64,000 nucleotides of DNA, from the NCBI RefSeq assembly GCF_000834015.1, contig NZ_JXQI01000021.1:62001-126000 (forward strand), given 5' to 3'. This document shows, one piece after another, positions 8,466-17,342 of this stretch. The stretch's first letter is position 1; every line of letters starts with the position of its first letter. The notes below the pieces were generated by a model. That model was not told the DNA's origin. It searched no databases and saw only the letters and a program-made list of their open reading frames with translations. This stretch comes from Prevotella pectinovora. GTDB taxonomy: Bacteria; Bacteroidota; Bacteroidia; Bacteroidales; Bacteroidaceae. The position numbers and the translations under genes were made by a program.

Positions 8466-8566
8466 CATACAAGCGATAAACCAAGATAAACCGGCTGCGC
8501 GTAGTAACTGTTCTCTATTCGTAATTCTGAGCCGTGGGGGATAATAATTATGACTACGCACATAGG

Positions 8567-9300
8567 CATCAGCCCCCACCTAACCTCCCCCGTAGGCAAC
8601 CCATCCTGGCCTTCCCCAAGGGAAGGAACAAGTTACTCTGCAAATCAGCATCAGCCCCCACCTAACCTCCCCCGTAGGGGAGGGACAGATACACTTGACT
8701 GTCAATGGCTTATCAGATTAGGAGTAACCTGCATCTCCCCTACGGGGGAGAACGAGAGGGGGCTGATGATGATCACCGGAGAGACCTACTCCTATTCACG
8801 ACATCAGCCTCCACTTAATCATATTAGCCCCCACCTAACCTCCCCCGTAGGGGAGGGACAGATACACTTGACTGCTTGACTGTCAATGGCTTATCAGATT
8901 AGGAGTAACCAGCATCTCCCCTACGGGGGAGAACGAGAGGGGGCTGATGATGTTCACCGGAGAAACCTACTCCTATTCGCGACATCAGCCTCCACTTAAT
9001 CATATCAGCTCCCACCTAACCTTCCCCGTAGGCAACCCATCATGACCTTCCCCAAGGGAAGGAACAAGTTACTCTGCAAATCAGCATCAGCCCCCACCTA
9101 ACCTCCCCCGTAGGGGAGGGACAGATACACTTGACTGCTTGATTGTCAATGGCTTATCAGATTAGGAGTAACCTGCATCTCCCCTACGGGGGAGAACGAG
9201 AGGGGGCTGATGATGTTCACCGGAGAGACCTACTCCTATTCACGACATCAGCCTCCACTTAATCATATTAGCCCCCACCTAGCCTCCCCCGTAGGATAGG
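8567..9300. repeat. Large cluster of GC-rich palindromic repeats
   Basis: At least four direct and three inverted copies of the CAGCCCCCACCTAACCTCCC / GGGGAGGGACAG module are present, interleaved with the CCCATCCTGACCTTCCCC module. A longer unit (GACAGATACACTTGACTG through GGCTTATCAGATTAGGAGTA to the inverted module) is repeated about every 180-255 bases and appears again near 13446. No gene was seen between the OPT gene and 9475. Confidence 0.85.
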
Positions 9301-9329
9301 CTGTCATAATCAGAGACACAAACAACGAA

Positions 9330-9371
9330 AAGCGGTTGAACAACGACATGGAAGTCGTCATTCAACCGCTT
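9330..9371 (-). terminator. Terminator for the type IX secreted protein and its small partner
   Basis: Arms AAGCGGTTGAA (9330-9340) and TTCAACCGCTT (9361-9371) enclose an inner ACGAC/GTCGT stem. On the minus strand the hairpin is followed by TTCGTTG. It lies about 100 bases past the stop at 9475. Confidence 0.6.
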
Positions 9372-9376
9372 CATTT

Positions 9377-9474
9377 AACCCTAAACGGTCATTATGCCGT
9401 TCGGCGTTTTATCCCAAAACGGTCATTATGCCGTTTGGGGTTTATCCCGATTCTGTCATTATGCCGTTCTGGGC
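9377..9474. repeat. Three tandem copies of a short palindrome (AAACGGTCATTATGCCGTTT type)
   Basis: CTAAACGGTCATTATGCCGT, CAAAACGGTCATTATGCCGT and a diverged third copy follow one another at about 32-bp spacing. The core AAACGG-N8-CCGTTT can fold. Single copies of this motif, related to the ends of the MITE-like element, occur after many genes in the window (for example 8108, 37726, 57383 and 61765). Confidence 0.75.
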
Positions 9475-9711
9475 TTAATCCTCATCGCCCCAAAGGTTGA
9501 AGCCATTGTTGTCCTTGGCAGTCTCTGGCTGAGAAGTACCGTTCCAAATGCTGATGCCTTTGTCGCTGAAGTTGTAATTCTTCATCGTCACTTCATCCTT
9601 CTTGGCAGACAAGTCCTTATAGGTCTTCACTCCGATGCTCGTGTTGTTCATCACGTTCTCGGTGTGCACCTTAATCAGCGTTGTCTCTGGTGATATATAT
9701 ATCTTTTTCAT
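9475..9711 (-). CDS. Small hypothetical protein next to a type IX secreted protein
   Basis: 78 residues, starting MKKIYISPETTLIKVHTENV and ending NNGFNLWGDED. No signal peptide or membrane segment. I recognise the general pattern (MKK-Y-x-x-P at the start, an acidic Trp-containing end) from small Prevotella and Bacteroides proteins of unknown function, but not a named family. The start lies 22 bases beyond the end of the large secreted protein gene upstream, on the same strand, so the two are probably co-transcribed and share the terminator at 9330-9371. Function is not assigned. Confidence 0.75.
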   Translation of the reverse strand: MKKIYISPETTLIKVHTENVMNNTSIGVKTYKDLSAKKDEVTMKNYNFSDKGISIWNGTSQPETAKDNNGFNLWGDED

Positions 9712-9733
9712 TTTTATCTGTCCTCCCTCAGTT

Positions 9734-12559
9734 TTACTTTACGATAAATTTCTTTCCGTTCACGATGTATATTCCCTTTGGCAGACTGCGCGTGTCGGCG
9801 GCGTTCATCCTCTGTCCGCTCAGACTGTAGATGCCCTTTGTGGCAACCTCAGCATCGTCGTTTCCGCTGATGGCGTTCCAGATGGCAGTAGTCTCGCCCT
9901 GCTCCTCAATGCCGTTGATGTGCATAGTGAGCTGCGCTGCAGCTGCCGGGTTGGTAGAAGTGGAGATAATCCATGCGCGGAAAGCTCCTGCGTGAGGCTT
10001 GACAGTACCTGTCTCCACCTTGGTTGGGTCATACTGATAGAAGCTGTTTGTCTTGGCGTCGATGAAGTATGAATATTCAGGGAAGTCCACGTTGTTCCAA
10101 GAACCGGTGCATTTGAAACCAGAGTCCTCGATGTCAACCACCTTATTGCTTGTCAGAGTCACGTTGGCGAATTTCGGATTCGTCACATCCTTAGCTGGCT
10201 TCACGAGCACAGGAGTACCGCCGACAATCATCTGATAGAAATGTTCGAAGAGGTTGAGGTCTGTACCTGTAACGTCGCTGTAGTGCAACACCTTCACTCC
10301 ATTACCGAACACGCTCTTCATCTGCTTCTGGCTCACGCTGAATGGCAATACTACGGCATACCACTTGTTGGCGCCGAATGAGCGGTTGAGAGTCACGTTA
10401 TACTGCTTGTCAACTTCCAACTTGTTTATCGCATCGGTGTTGTCTGCATTTCCGTCGAGAGTCACATCTGTAGCAGTGTATGATGCATCTTTATCGAAGC
10501 AGAAACCAGAGAGGGCGAGCTTTGTTCTTGATGCGAAGAGATAGTAAGTCTTGCCAGCCTGTACAGGGAACTCGTATGTCACGTATCCCTCGCTGATCAG
10601 CATATATCCGGTATGGTCGTAGTTGGTGTCGCCGGTCTCGCTCATGCCGTCGCCCGTGAGTATGTCTGCGTTGTATTCCTCGTGGAGCACGATAATAGGC
10701 TGGATGCTCGTGCCGAGAGTCAGTGCCTTGCGCTTGTCAGCGTCGGCAACGGCAGAGTTGAAGTTTGTGAACGTAGTGTTTGTGCCGTCGATGATATTCT
10801 GGTAGTATTTCTCCAGCTTGTCCATGTAGTCCCTCGTATAGAAGTTGTCATTGGAAGCATTGTCTGTATTTTGGATCTTTGTCCAGTAAGCATTGTTCAC
10901 CTTTGATGATGTGTAGGCATAATTGGCACGTATGCTCTTGCCTGTCTCGTCGAGGAAGTATACCGGGCGCTTTCTAACCTTCTCAGGGTATAGCTTTCCG
11001 CCGACGTTATGGATAGCTCCCTGCTGCTCCACGAATACTGTGAGTTTTCCGTTGGCTTCAGGCTCAAACTTGAAGAAGCTGCCCACTGCCGGCAGTGCGA
11101 AGGTCTTCTCGTGAAGTTGGCTTAAAGCCCTGCAGTGGAAATATTCTTCTTTATCGTTTTTGCCGATGCTGCCGTCGCCGAGTTCTGACTCCACGTCAGC
11201 AGTTCCATACAATGCCTTGCCTGATACGGTGTGGATAGAACCGAGGGTGTTGGCATCGTCGTTCTTAGAGAGAGCCTTGAAGTTAGTGCTTCCCTTTATG
11301 CCTCCGTATGTCATTGTTATGCCGTTAATATCCTCAACGGTAGTGCCAACTGCCTGTGATTCCAATTTATTCAGATATGTTGTGTTAGGGTCGAGCAGGA
11401 AGTATGTGCGTGATACGATGTCAGATTTTATTACTTCGTTATTGCTATTAGTATACTCTGCGTAAGCCCTTACTGTAGAAGTTTTTGTCAGATTCAATTT
11501 TACAGGCAATGATTCAGCTACAGTCCAAGTACTTGTGGTAACGGTGCCGTCATTGTTTCTTACCTCTGTTGCGTATTTTACCTTGAGTTTGCTGGAGAGA
11601 TCCGTTGTCCATTGCTGGTCTGAAATAGTTACAATGAGACTTGTTGCCACTTTTGCCTGGTCGCCAGGAGTGATATCGGGAGTAGCGAGGCCGTAAGAAC
11701 CATCGTTCTTGAACGACTCTGATGCCTGCTTATCACATTCTCTGTATTTGGTATCGTCGCCTGTTTTCACACGCTTCGTGAAGGCATTCACTGTCACATC
11801 GGCATTATTACTCCATGCCATCTTCACTGTCTGAGAAGTCCCTTCCAGCTTCACTCTTTTTGTATTTCCAGTCGAGTTAGGGTCAGAACCATCTGTGGTG
11901 TACCAAGTTTCGAGCGTCGTTCCTTCTTGCTCCTTTGCAGTCTGAGTGATGGTGAACGACAACTGTGAAGTCGTCGTTTCGTAGGTGTTCAGAGTGATTG
12001 TAGGGGCGGTTACGGAGAGAAGTCTCAATTCACCGGGAATATCCTGATAGTAGATAGTGGCACCGAAAACGAAGAGGTCTTTAGTAGCGCCAGAGAATGT
12101 CACGGTCTTATTGTCTTCGCTCCAATTTACAGTCATTTGGCGAGTTGAAACGGAAATATTTCCACTTCCTGTAACTGGGGTAGCTTCCGTTGGCACTTCT
12201 GTTTCCTTTTTGCTTATCTTAAGCTCAATCTTGCTGATGGTAGCAACGTTGGCGGTGATGGTAAGGGATTCATTTCTGCCTCCCGTGAACTTGACGCAGT
12301 TGTCTCGGAAAGACTTGGTGTTACTTAAAGTCGCCTCTATAGCTTCGTCGCCAGAAATGGATTGCTTGAATGCATTGTTTTCTATCACTAAATCGAATTT
12401 CTGTTCCGTCGTTGTTGTTCCTTCCGCCCACGATACTGTCATGGAGCAAAGAAAGAGAATTACGAATGTGGCGAGTCGCTGTAGCGACCTCCTGCATTTG
12501 TGCTGCTTGCTGCCGGTAGAACTCGACAGGCAAGTCGTCCCTGTTTGTAGATTCTTCAT
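9734..12559 (-). CDS. Large secreted protein with chitobiase-type domain and type IX sorting tail
   Basis: 941 residues. A long N-terminal export signal is seen (basic region to about residue 26, hydrophobic FVILFLCSMTVSWA to residue 45). Next come beta-rich segments, then a region like chitobiase/beta-hexosaminidase C-terminal domains (about 180-390; TWYTTDGSDPNSTGNTKRV). The C-terminus (about 895-941; GIYSLSGQRM, then SLPKGIYIVNGKKFIVK) matches Por-type sorting domains removed during type IX secretion. The protein is therefore expected at the cell surface or outside the cell. No catalytic domain was recognised, so adhesion or glycan contact is only a guess. A promoter box lies about 335 bases upstream, giving an unusually long leader with a 33-bp-spaced repeat. 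Confidence 0.85.
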   Translation of the reverse strand: MKNLQTGTTCLSSSTGSKQHKCRRSLQRLATFVILFLCSMTVSWAEGTTTTEQKFDLVIENNAFKQSISGDEAIEATLSNTKSFRDNCVKFTGGRNESLTITANVATISKIELKISKKETEVPTEATPVTGSGNISVSTRQMTVNWSEDNKTVTFSGATKDLFVFGATIYYQDIPGELRLLSVTAPTITLNTYETTTSQLSFTITQTAKEQEGTTLETWYTTDGSDPNSTGNTKRVKLEGTSQTVKMAWSNNADVTVNAFTKRVKTGDDTKYRECDKQASESFKNDGSYGLATPDITPGDQAKVATSLIVTISDQQWTTDLSSKLKVKYATEVRNNDGTVTTSTWTVAESLPVKLNLTKTSTVRAYAEYTNSNNEVIKSDIVSRTYFLLDPNTTYLNKLESQAVGTTVEDINGITMTYGGIKGSTNFKALSKNDDANTLGSIHTVSGKALYGTADVESELGDGSIGKNDKEEYFHCRALSQLHEKTFALPAVGSFFKFEPEANGKLTVFVEQQGAIHNVGGKLYPEKVRKRPVYFLDETGKSIRANYAYTSSKVNNAYWTKIQNTDNASNDNFYTRDYMDKLEKYYQNIIDGTNTTFTNFNSAVADADKRKALTLGTSIQPIIVLHEEYNADILTGDGMSETGDTNYDHTGYMLISEGYVTYEFPVQAGKTYYLFASRTKLALSGFCFDKDASYTATDVTLDGNADNTDAINKLEVDKQYNVTLNRSFGANKWYAVVLPFSVSQKQMKSVFGNGVKVLHYSDVTGTDLNLFEHFYQMIVGGTPVLVKPAKDVTNPKFANVTLTSNKVVDIEDSGFKCTGSWNNVDFPEYSYFIDAKTNSFYQYDPTKVETGTVKPHAGAFRAWIISTSTNPAAAAQLTMHINGIEEQGETTAIWNAISGNDDAEVATKGIYSLSGQRMNAADTRSLPKGIYIVNGKKFIVK

Positions 12560-12893
12560 TTTTTTGTTGTTATATTAATTTATTGTTCTTCTGTTGTACC
12601 TGGTTCTCGCTTCTGATATACGTGTTGGGGGCACCGGGGTGGGCATCGTTTCTCCGCTTTGCGCCTTCTTGTGTCATTGTGGCAATTCCTTTTTGGGGAA
12701 CTGCCGTCATGACGCTGTGCTTGTATGTCGAATTTTTTATGTTGTAGAGTCAGATAGATTCCCTTACCTTAGTCGACAGGTTTTTGCCTGTTTCCTTTTG
12801 ACTTACGAGTAGATTCTCTATACGTCTGTTTTGACTTACGAATGGAGTCGCTTTTTCGTCTGTTTTTGTAATTCGGTGTGGGATAATCTGTTG
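12560..12893 (-). other. Long leader of the type IX secreted protein gene
   Basis: About 330 bases between the promoter box at 12894-12901 and the ATG at 12559. It contains the 13-bp direct repeat at 12796 and 12829 and a small palindrome (GACAGG-TTTTTG-CCTGTT near 12774). No upstream open frame or known riboswitch motif was recognised. Confidence 0.45.
12796..12841 (-). repeat. 13-bp direct repeat with 33-bp spacing
   Basis: On the minus strand TCGTAAGTCAAAA occurs at 12829-12841 and 12796-12808, exactly 33 bp apart. A weaker third match begins about 34 bp further upstream. It lies in the predicted leader of the secreted protein gene. Confidence 0.7.
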
Positions 12894-12901
12894 CAAAGTT
12901 A
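12894..12901 (-). promoter_or_regulatory. -7 box for the type IX secreted protein gene
   Basis: TAACTTTG on the minus strand matches TAnnTTTG. No clear -33 element is visible. Confidence 0.4.
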
Positions 12902-13155
12902 CACAGATGAATGATACGTTATATTATCGGATGCGTTTTTTTTAACGAAAACGTTTGCGCAGACGTTGTTTTTATCACGGAGATTATCGTGGTAGTGGTG
13001 TGTGGACATCGTCTTTATTATAATATGGATACATTATTATCACTGATTATTTATTTATTCTGTGGCGCTTTTCCTCTTTATATGATTTCAGACAAAACAA
13101 GATATGATTTTAGACAAAAACCAGGATAAACCTATAGTCAGTCACTGTGTTGAAT

Positions 13156-13625
13156 ATCAGCCCCCACCTAGCCTCCCCCGTAGGATAACCCATCCTAGCC
13201 TTCCCAAAGGGAAGGAACTTGTTACTCAGAATATTGTCATCAGCCCCCACCTAGCCTCCCCCGAAGGGGAGGGACAGATACCCTTGTTGTCTGATTATCA
13301 GAAGGCTATCAATAGTAAGAGTAACCTGCATCTCCCCTACGGGGGAGAACGAGAGGGGGCTGATGTTCACCGGAGAAACCTACTCCTATTCACGACATCA
13401 GCCTCCACTTAATCATATTAGCCCCCACCTAACCTCCCCCGTAGGGGAGGGACAGATACACTTGACTGCTTGACTGTCAATGGCTTATCAGATTAGGAGT
13501 AACCTGCATCTCCCCTACGGGGGAGAACGAGAGGGGGCTGATGTTCATTGGCTGAATTGATTGGCTGAAGTCTTGACAAAGCAGAGTAACTTGTTCCTTC
13601 CCTTTGGGAAGGTTAGGATGGGTTA
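13156..13625. repeat. Cluster of GC-rich palindromic repeats
   Basis: Direct and inverted copies of both GC-rich modules fill the space between the secreted protein leader and the pckA terminator. The unit from 13405 to 13545 is nearly identical to units in the 8567-9300 cluster. Just before it, 13070-13130 carries the phrase GACAAAAACCAGGATAAACC, which recurs at 17259 and in part at 8321. Confidence 0.85.
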
Positions 13626-13670
13626 TTTTTGGGTTTAATCGCTGTGTCCCACCCTGTCAGAAACGAAAAA

Positions 13671-13699
13671 AATCCCGCCAGGCAAAGCCCGACGGGATT
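13671..13699 (-). terminator. Rho-independent terminator of pckA
   Basis: AATCCCGTCGGGC-ttt-GCCTGGCGGGATT on the minus strand is followed by a run of six or more T. It lies about 90 bases past the pckA stop. Confidence 0.85.
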
Positions 13700-13786
13700 C
13701 TTATTCTTGTGAGATGTCCAACCAGTCAGTGCTTCGTGAGAAGCCGACAAGCGGGAACATCATGCGATGTATCGTCTGTTCAGCGA

Positions 13787-15400
13787 TTAGAGCTGAGGAC
13801 CAGCTGCAACGAGAGCCTTACCAGCCTCGTTAGTCTCATACTTCTTGAAGTTCTTGATGAAGCGGGCAGCGAGATCCTTAGCCTTCTCCTCCCACTGAGC
13901 TGCGTCAGCATAAGTGTCGCGTGGGTCGAGGATGTTGGTGTCTACGCCGTTGAGCTCTGTAGGAACAACGAAGTTGAAGAATGGGATAGTCTTTGTTGGA
14001 GCAGCGTCGATAGAGTGGTCGAGGATAGCGTCGATGATACCACGAGTGTCGCGGATAGAGATACGCTTGCCGGTACCGTTCCAACCAGTGTTCACCAAGT
14101 AAGCCTTTGCACCGCTCTTCTGCATCTTCTTAACCAGCTCCTCAGCATACTTTGTTGGGTGGAGCTCCAGGAATGCCTGGCCGAAGCAAGCAGAGAATGT
14201 AGGAGTAGGCTCTGTGATGCCACGCTCTGTACCGGCGAGCTTTGCTGTGAATCCAGAGAGGAAGTAGTACTTTGTCTGCTCAGCGCTCAGGATAGATACT
14301 GGAGGAAGAACTCCGAATGCGTCTGCAGAGAGGAAGATAACCTGCTTTGCAGCCGGGCCCTGAGAGTAAGGACGCTGGATGTTCTTGATGTGGTAGATAG
14401 GATAAGAAACACGTGTGTTCTCTGTTACGCTCTTGTCAGCGAAGTCGATCTTGCCGTCCTTGTCCACTGTAACGTTCTCAAGGAGAGCGTCGCGTGTGAT
14501 GGCACCGTAGATGTCTGGCTCAGACTCCTTGTCGAGGTTGATAACCTTGGCGTAGCAGCCACCCTCGAAGTTGAACACACCCTCGTCGTCCCATCCGTGC
14601 TCGTCGTCGCCGATGAGCTTACGCTTAGGATCGGTAGAGAGAGTAGTCTTACCAGTACCAGAAAGACCGAAGAAGATAGCTGTGTTCTCACCGTTCATGT
14701 CGGTGTTTGCAGAGCAGTGCATAGAAGCGATGCCCTTCAATGGGAGGAAGTAGTTCATCATAGAGAACATACCCTTCTTCATCTCACCGCCATACCATGT
14801 GTTGATGATAACCTGCTCCTTAGAAGTTACGTTGAACACTACAGCAGTCTCTGAGTTCAGACCCAGCTCCTTGTAGTTCTCAACCTTAGCCTTAGAAGCA
14901 TTGTATACGATGAAGTCCGGCTCCTGGTCGAACTCAGCCTCGTTCTGAGGACGGATGAACATATTTGTAACGAAGTGAGCCTGCCAAGCCACCTCAACGA
15001 TGAAGCGAACCTTCATGCGGGTGTCCTTGTGAGTTCCGCAGAAACCATCAACAACGAACAGCTTCTTGTTGCTCAGCTCCTTCTTTGCAATTTCCTTTAC
15101 TGCAGTCCAAGCCTCCTTGGAAGCACGGTGGTTGTCGTTCTTGTATTCCTCAGAAGTCCACCATACTGTGTCGTGAGAATTCTCGTCGTCAACGATGAAC
15201 TTGTCCTTAGGCGAACGGCCGGTGTAGATACCAGTCATCACGTTTACGGCGCCGAGCTCAGTCTCCTGACCTACCTCGAAACCCTCGAGACCTTCCTTGG
15301 TCTCTTCGTTGAACAACACCTCATAAGAAGGATTGTACAGAACCTCAGTAGTACCTGTGATTCCATACTTCTCTAAAACTGACTTATCAAACTTTGCCAT
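13787..15400 (-). CDS. pckA: Phosphoenolpyruvate carboxykinase (ATP)
   Basis: 537 residues, the usual length of the ATP-dependent enzyme. The kinase P-loop [14 protein letters not shown] (about residue 245-260) is followed by [22 protein letters not shown], which holds the metal-binding and catalytic acidic residues. The substrate-site motif [16 protein letters not shown] is near residue 60. The enzyme interconverts oxaloacetate plus ATP and phosphoenolpyruvate, CO2 and ADP. In succinate-forming Bacteroidales it mainly works toward oxaloacetate, fixing CO2 and gaining ATP (family knowledge). It stands alone, with its own promoter and a strong terminator. The frame contains no second gene despite a long opposite-strand open frame. 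Confidence 0.98.
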   Translation of the reverse strand: MAKFDKSVLEKYGITGTTEVLYNPSYEVLFNEETKEGLEGFEVGQETELGAVNVMTGIYTGRSPKDKFIVDDENSHDTVWWTSEEYKNDNHRASKEAWTAVKEIAKKELSNKKLFVVDGFCGTHKDTRMKVRFIVEVAWQAHFVTNMFIRPQNEAEFDQEPDFIVYNASKAKVENYKELGLNSETAVVFNVTSKEQVIINTWYGGEMKKGMFSMMNYFLPLKGIASMHCSANTDMNGENTAIFFGLSGTGKTTLSTDPKRKLIGDDEHGWDDEGVFNFEGGCYAKVINLDKESEPDIYGAITRDALLENVTVDKDGKIDFADKSVTENTRVSYPIYHIKNIQRPYSQGPAAKQVIFLSADAFGVLPPVSILSAEQTKYYFLSGFTAKLAGTERGITEPTPTFSACFGQAFLELHPTKYAEELVKKMQKSGAKAYLVNTGWNGTGKRISIRDTRGIIDAILDHSIDAAPTKTIPFFNFVVPTELNGVDTNILDPRDTYADAAQWEEKAKDLAARFIKNFKKYETNEAGKALVAAGPQL

Positions 15401-15510
15401 TTTATAATAATGTATTTAGTGTGAATATTTCTTTTTATCTTGAATAACTATTGAATCTGTCTTTGCAGAATACCTATCGATCTCTGTATACCTACTGTTT
15501 AAAACCGGGG

Positions 15511-15537
15511 CAAAGGTAGTAAAATTCTATTTTTCAA
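15511..15537 (-). promoter_or_regulatory. pckA promoter
   Basis: TACCTTTG (15511-15518, minus strand) has TTG about 16-19 bases upstream within TTGTTGAAAAATAG. The leader to the ATG at 15400 is about 105 bases. Confidence 0.6.
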
Positions 15538-15656
15538 CAAAGCGATGGTTGCCAAAATAACACTCGTCTAAACAATTTTAGGTTAAAGAAGTTTAAATGC
15601 AATGTCACTGAAAGTTATTTGTAAAATGCAAGTGTCAATTATTATTCTTTATTTCT

Positions 15657-15664
15657 TATTTTTG
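15657..15664 (+). promoter_or_regulatory. -7 box for upp
   Basis: TATTTTTG matches TAnnTTTG and lies 88 bases upstream of the upp start. No -33 element at the expected distance. The remainder of the 15401-15751 gap holds only the two divergent promoters. Confidence 0.45.
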
Positions 15665-15751
15665 CACGATTCCAGAAACCGCTTCCGTCGGGACGCCCTC
15701 TCAGAAGCGGCCCCGCATGGATAAGAATAACGACAAAACAATATATTCCCT

Positions 15752-16411
15752 ATGAAAGTAATAAACTTCAGTGATCAGAATTCCATCATCAACCAGTATC
15801 TGGCAGAGATGCGCGACAAGGACTATCAGCAGAACCGACTGCTCTTCCGCAACAACATACAGAGAGTGGGCGAGATGATGGCATACGAGATAAGCAAAAC
15901 GCTTGACTATCAGCAGAAAACCGTGCATACGCCGCTTGCCGACGCAGAGGTCATCGTGCCGGTGGACGATGTGGTGGTGGCAACGATCTTCCGTGCCGGA
16001 CTGCCCTTCCATACCGGATTCCTCAATGTCTTCGACCATGCCGGAAACGCCTTCGTCAGCGCATACCGCAAATACACCGACGAGGAACATACCCAGGTGG
16101 GCATACACATAGAATATCTTGCCACTCCCGACCTGACCGGCAAGACGCTCATCATCGCCGACCCGATGCTCGCCACCGGAGGTTCGATGGAGCTGGGCTG
16201 GGAGGCTCTCGTGTCGAAAGGCAGACCGAAGCACGTGCATGTGGCGTGCGTCATAGCCACGCCGGAGGGTGTGGACTATATCAAGACACACCTGCCGGAG
16301 GAGAACACCACGATATGGTGTGCCGCCATCGACCCGGGACTCAACGAGCATAAGTATATCGTTCCGGGATTCGGAGATGCCGGCGATTTGTGTTATGGCG
16401 ACAAGCTGTAG
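15752..16411 (+). CDS. upp: Uracil phosphoribosyltransferase
   Basis: 219 residues, full length for the family. The PRPP-binding loop is in LIIADPMLATGGSMELGW (about residue 132-149). The uracil-binding C-terminal part contains WCAAIDPGLNEHKYIVPGFGDAGD. The enzyme converts uracil and PRPP to UMP in pyrimidine salvage, in the cytoplasm. It is a single-gene unit divergent from pckA. A hairpin (CCCTGCC with GGCAGGG) follows at about 16488-16515 but has no strong T-tract. Confidence 0.96.
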   Translation: MKVINFSDQNSIINQYLAEMRDKDYQQNRLLFRNNIQRVGEMMAYEISKTLDYQQKTVHTPLADAEVIVPVDDVVVATIFRAGLPFHTGFLNVFDHAGNAFVSAYRKYTDEEHTQVGIHIEYLATPDLTGKTLIIADPMLATGGSMELGWEALVSKGRPKHVHVACVIATPEGVDYIKTHLPEENTTIWCAAIDPGLNEHKYIVPGFGDAGDLCYGDKL

Positions 16412-16555
16412 GATACTACAGGATAGATTATAGGTTTTGACCGATTTGGGTTTAAAGAAGACTTCGTATCTTCTGACATAAGTTCCCCTGCCTTTCTTCC
16501 TCTGGAAGGGCAGGGCGTGTTATTTCAAAAGCCCGGTAGGTCATCATGACGTTTT

Positions 16556-16657
16556 GGGCAACCGCTTGGCGTAAAATCTGCCCAACCGGGGCAAGGTGCT
16601 TGCCCATGATGAGAAAGCATCGTGCCCCATGTGGGCAAGCACCTTGCCCGTTTTTTT
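16556..16657 (-). repeat. GGGCAAG/CTTGCCC hairpin block, inverted partial copy of the intergenic element
   Basis: Repeated CTTGCCC and GGGCAAG half-sites make several hairpins; the last (GGGCAAG-cac-CTTGCCC) is followed by seven T. The order matches the left part of the element at 16851-17082, in opposite orientation. Confidence 0.6.
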
Positions 16658-16850
16658 GTTCAAATGACATGGTGGCAAGGGATATTGGAGATGGCGTACA
16701 GCTTGCCCCGAAACCTATTGTCATTCCGTGTTTTCATTTTTAGACCGGTGGAACATCGCCTTATGATGATGGACACTATATTATCACAGATATAACCTGT
16801 TGGCGGAATTAAATTAGCGCACGCTTATTAATGACCGATTGGGGTTAAAA

Positions 16851-17082
16851 TTGGGCACGGTGCTTGCCCAACTGGGGTACGATGCTTTCTCATCATGGGC
16901 ACGGTGCTTGCTCCGGATGGGCAGAATTGCAGTCAGACGTCTGCCCAATAAGTTAACATGCTATCTGACAATTCCTTCCATCAGCAAAACCATCCAGACA
17001 ATTGGCTGACAATCGTAAGGTGGTCAATTGCTTGTTTGTCAGGATATTACGGCAAAAAACCAGATGGTCTGACAGTTTTTTC
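16851..17082 (+). repeat. Dispersed intergenic element, copy 1
   Basis: A hairpin-rich half (GGGCACGGTGCTTGCCCAAC and similar) is followed by a conserved half containing GCCCAATAAGTTAA, AAACCATCCAGACAAT, TTACGGCAAAAAACCAGATG and GTCTGACAG. Related copies lie at 37796-38114 and, inverted, at 56106-56406. The sequence from 17083 to 17342 holds only short phrases shared with 13070-13130 and a partial GC-rich module. No gene is seen between upp and the ATPase. Confidence 0.7.
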
Positions 17083-17342
17083 GGCAATTCTTGATTTTAC
17101 GGAGAATCAAGCGATATTTACAACTTTTACTCATGTCTGTCAACATAAATTAATCCCGCCAACGGGTAGATATAATTTATTCCGTGGTGCTTTTCCTCTT
17201 TATATGATTTCAGACAAAACAGAATATGATTTAGACAAAGAAACGGGATGTGATTTTAGACAAAAACCAGGATAAACCCATAGGATGGGTTATCCTTCGG
17301 GGAGGCTAAGTGGTGGGGTAATTCGCGGTACCCACTATATAT

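Noticed and set aside
8550..8879. 109-codon frame across the GC-rich repeats
   Set aside because: The protein is a repeat translation (PPPNLPRRGG-type) of the palindromic modules, which occur in both orientations and different frames elsewhere.
13604..14854. 416-codon plus-strand open frame opposite pckA
   Set aside because: It lies antisense to a certain gene, has no family resemblance, and reflects the codon bias of pckA, which leaves few stops on the other strand.
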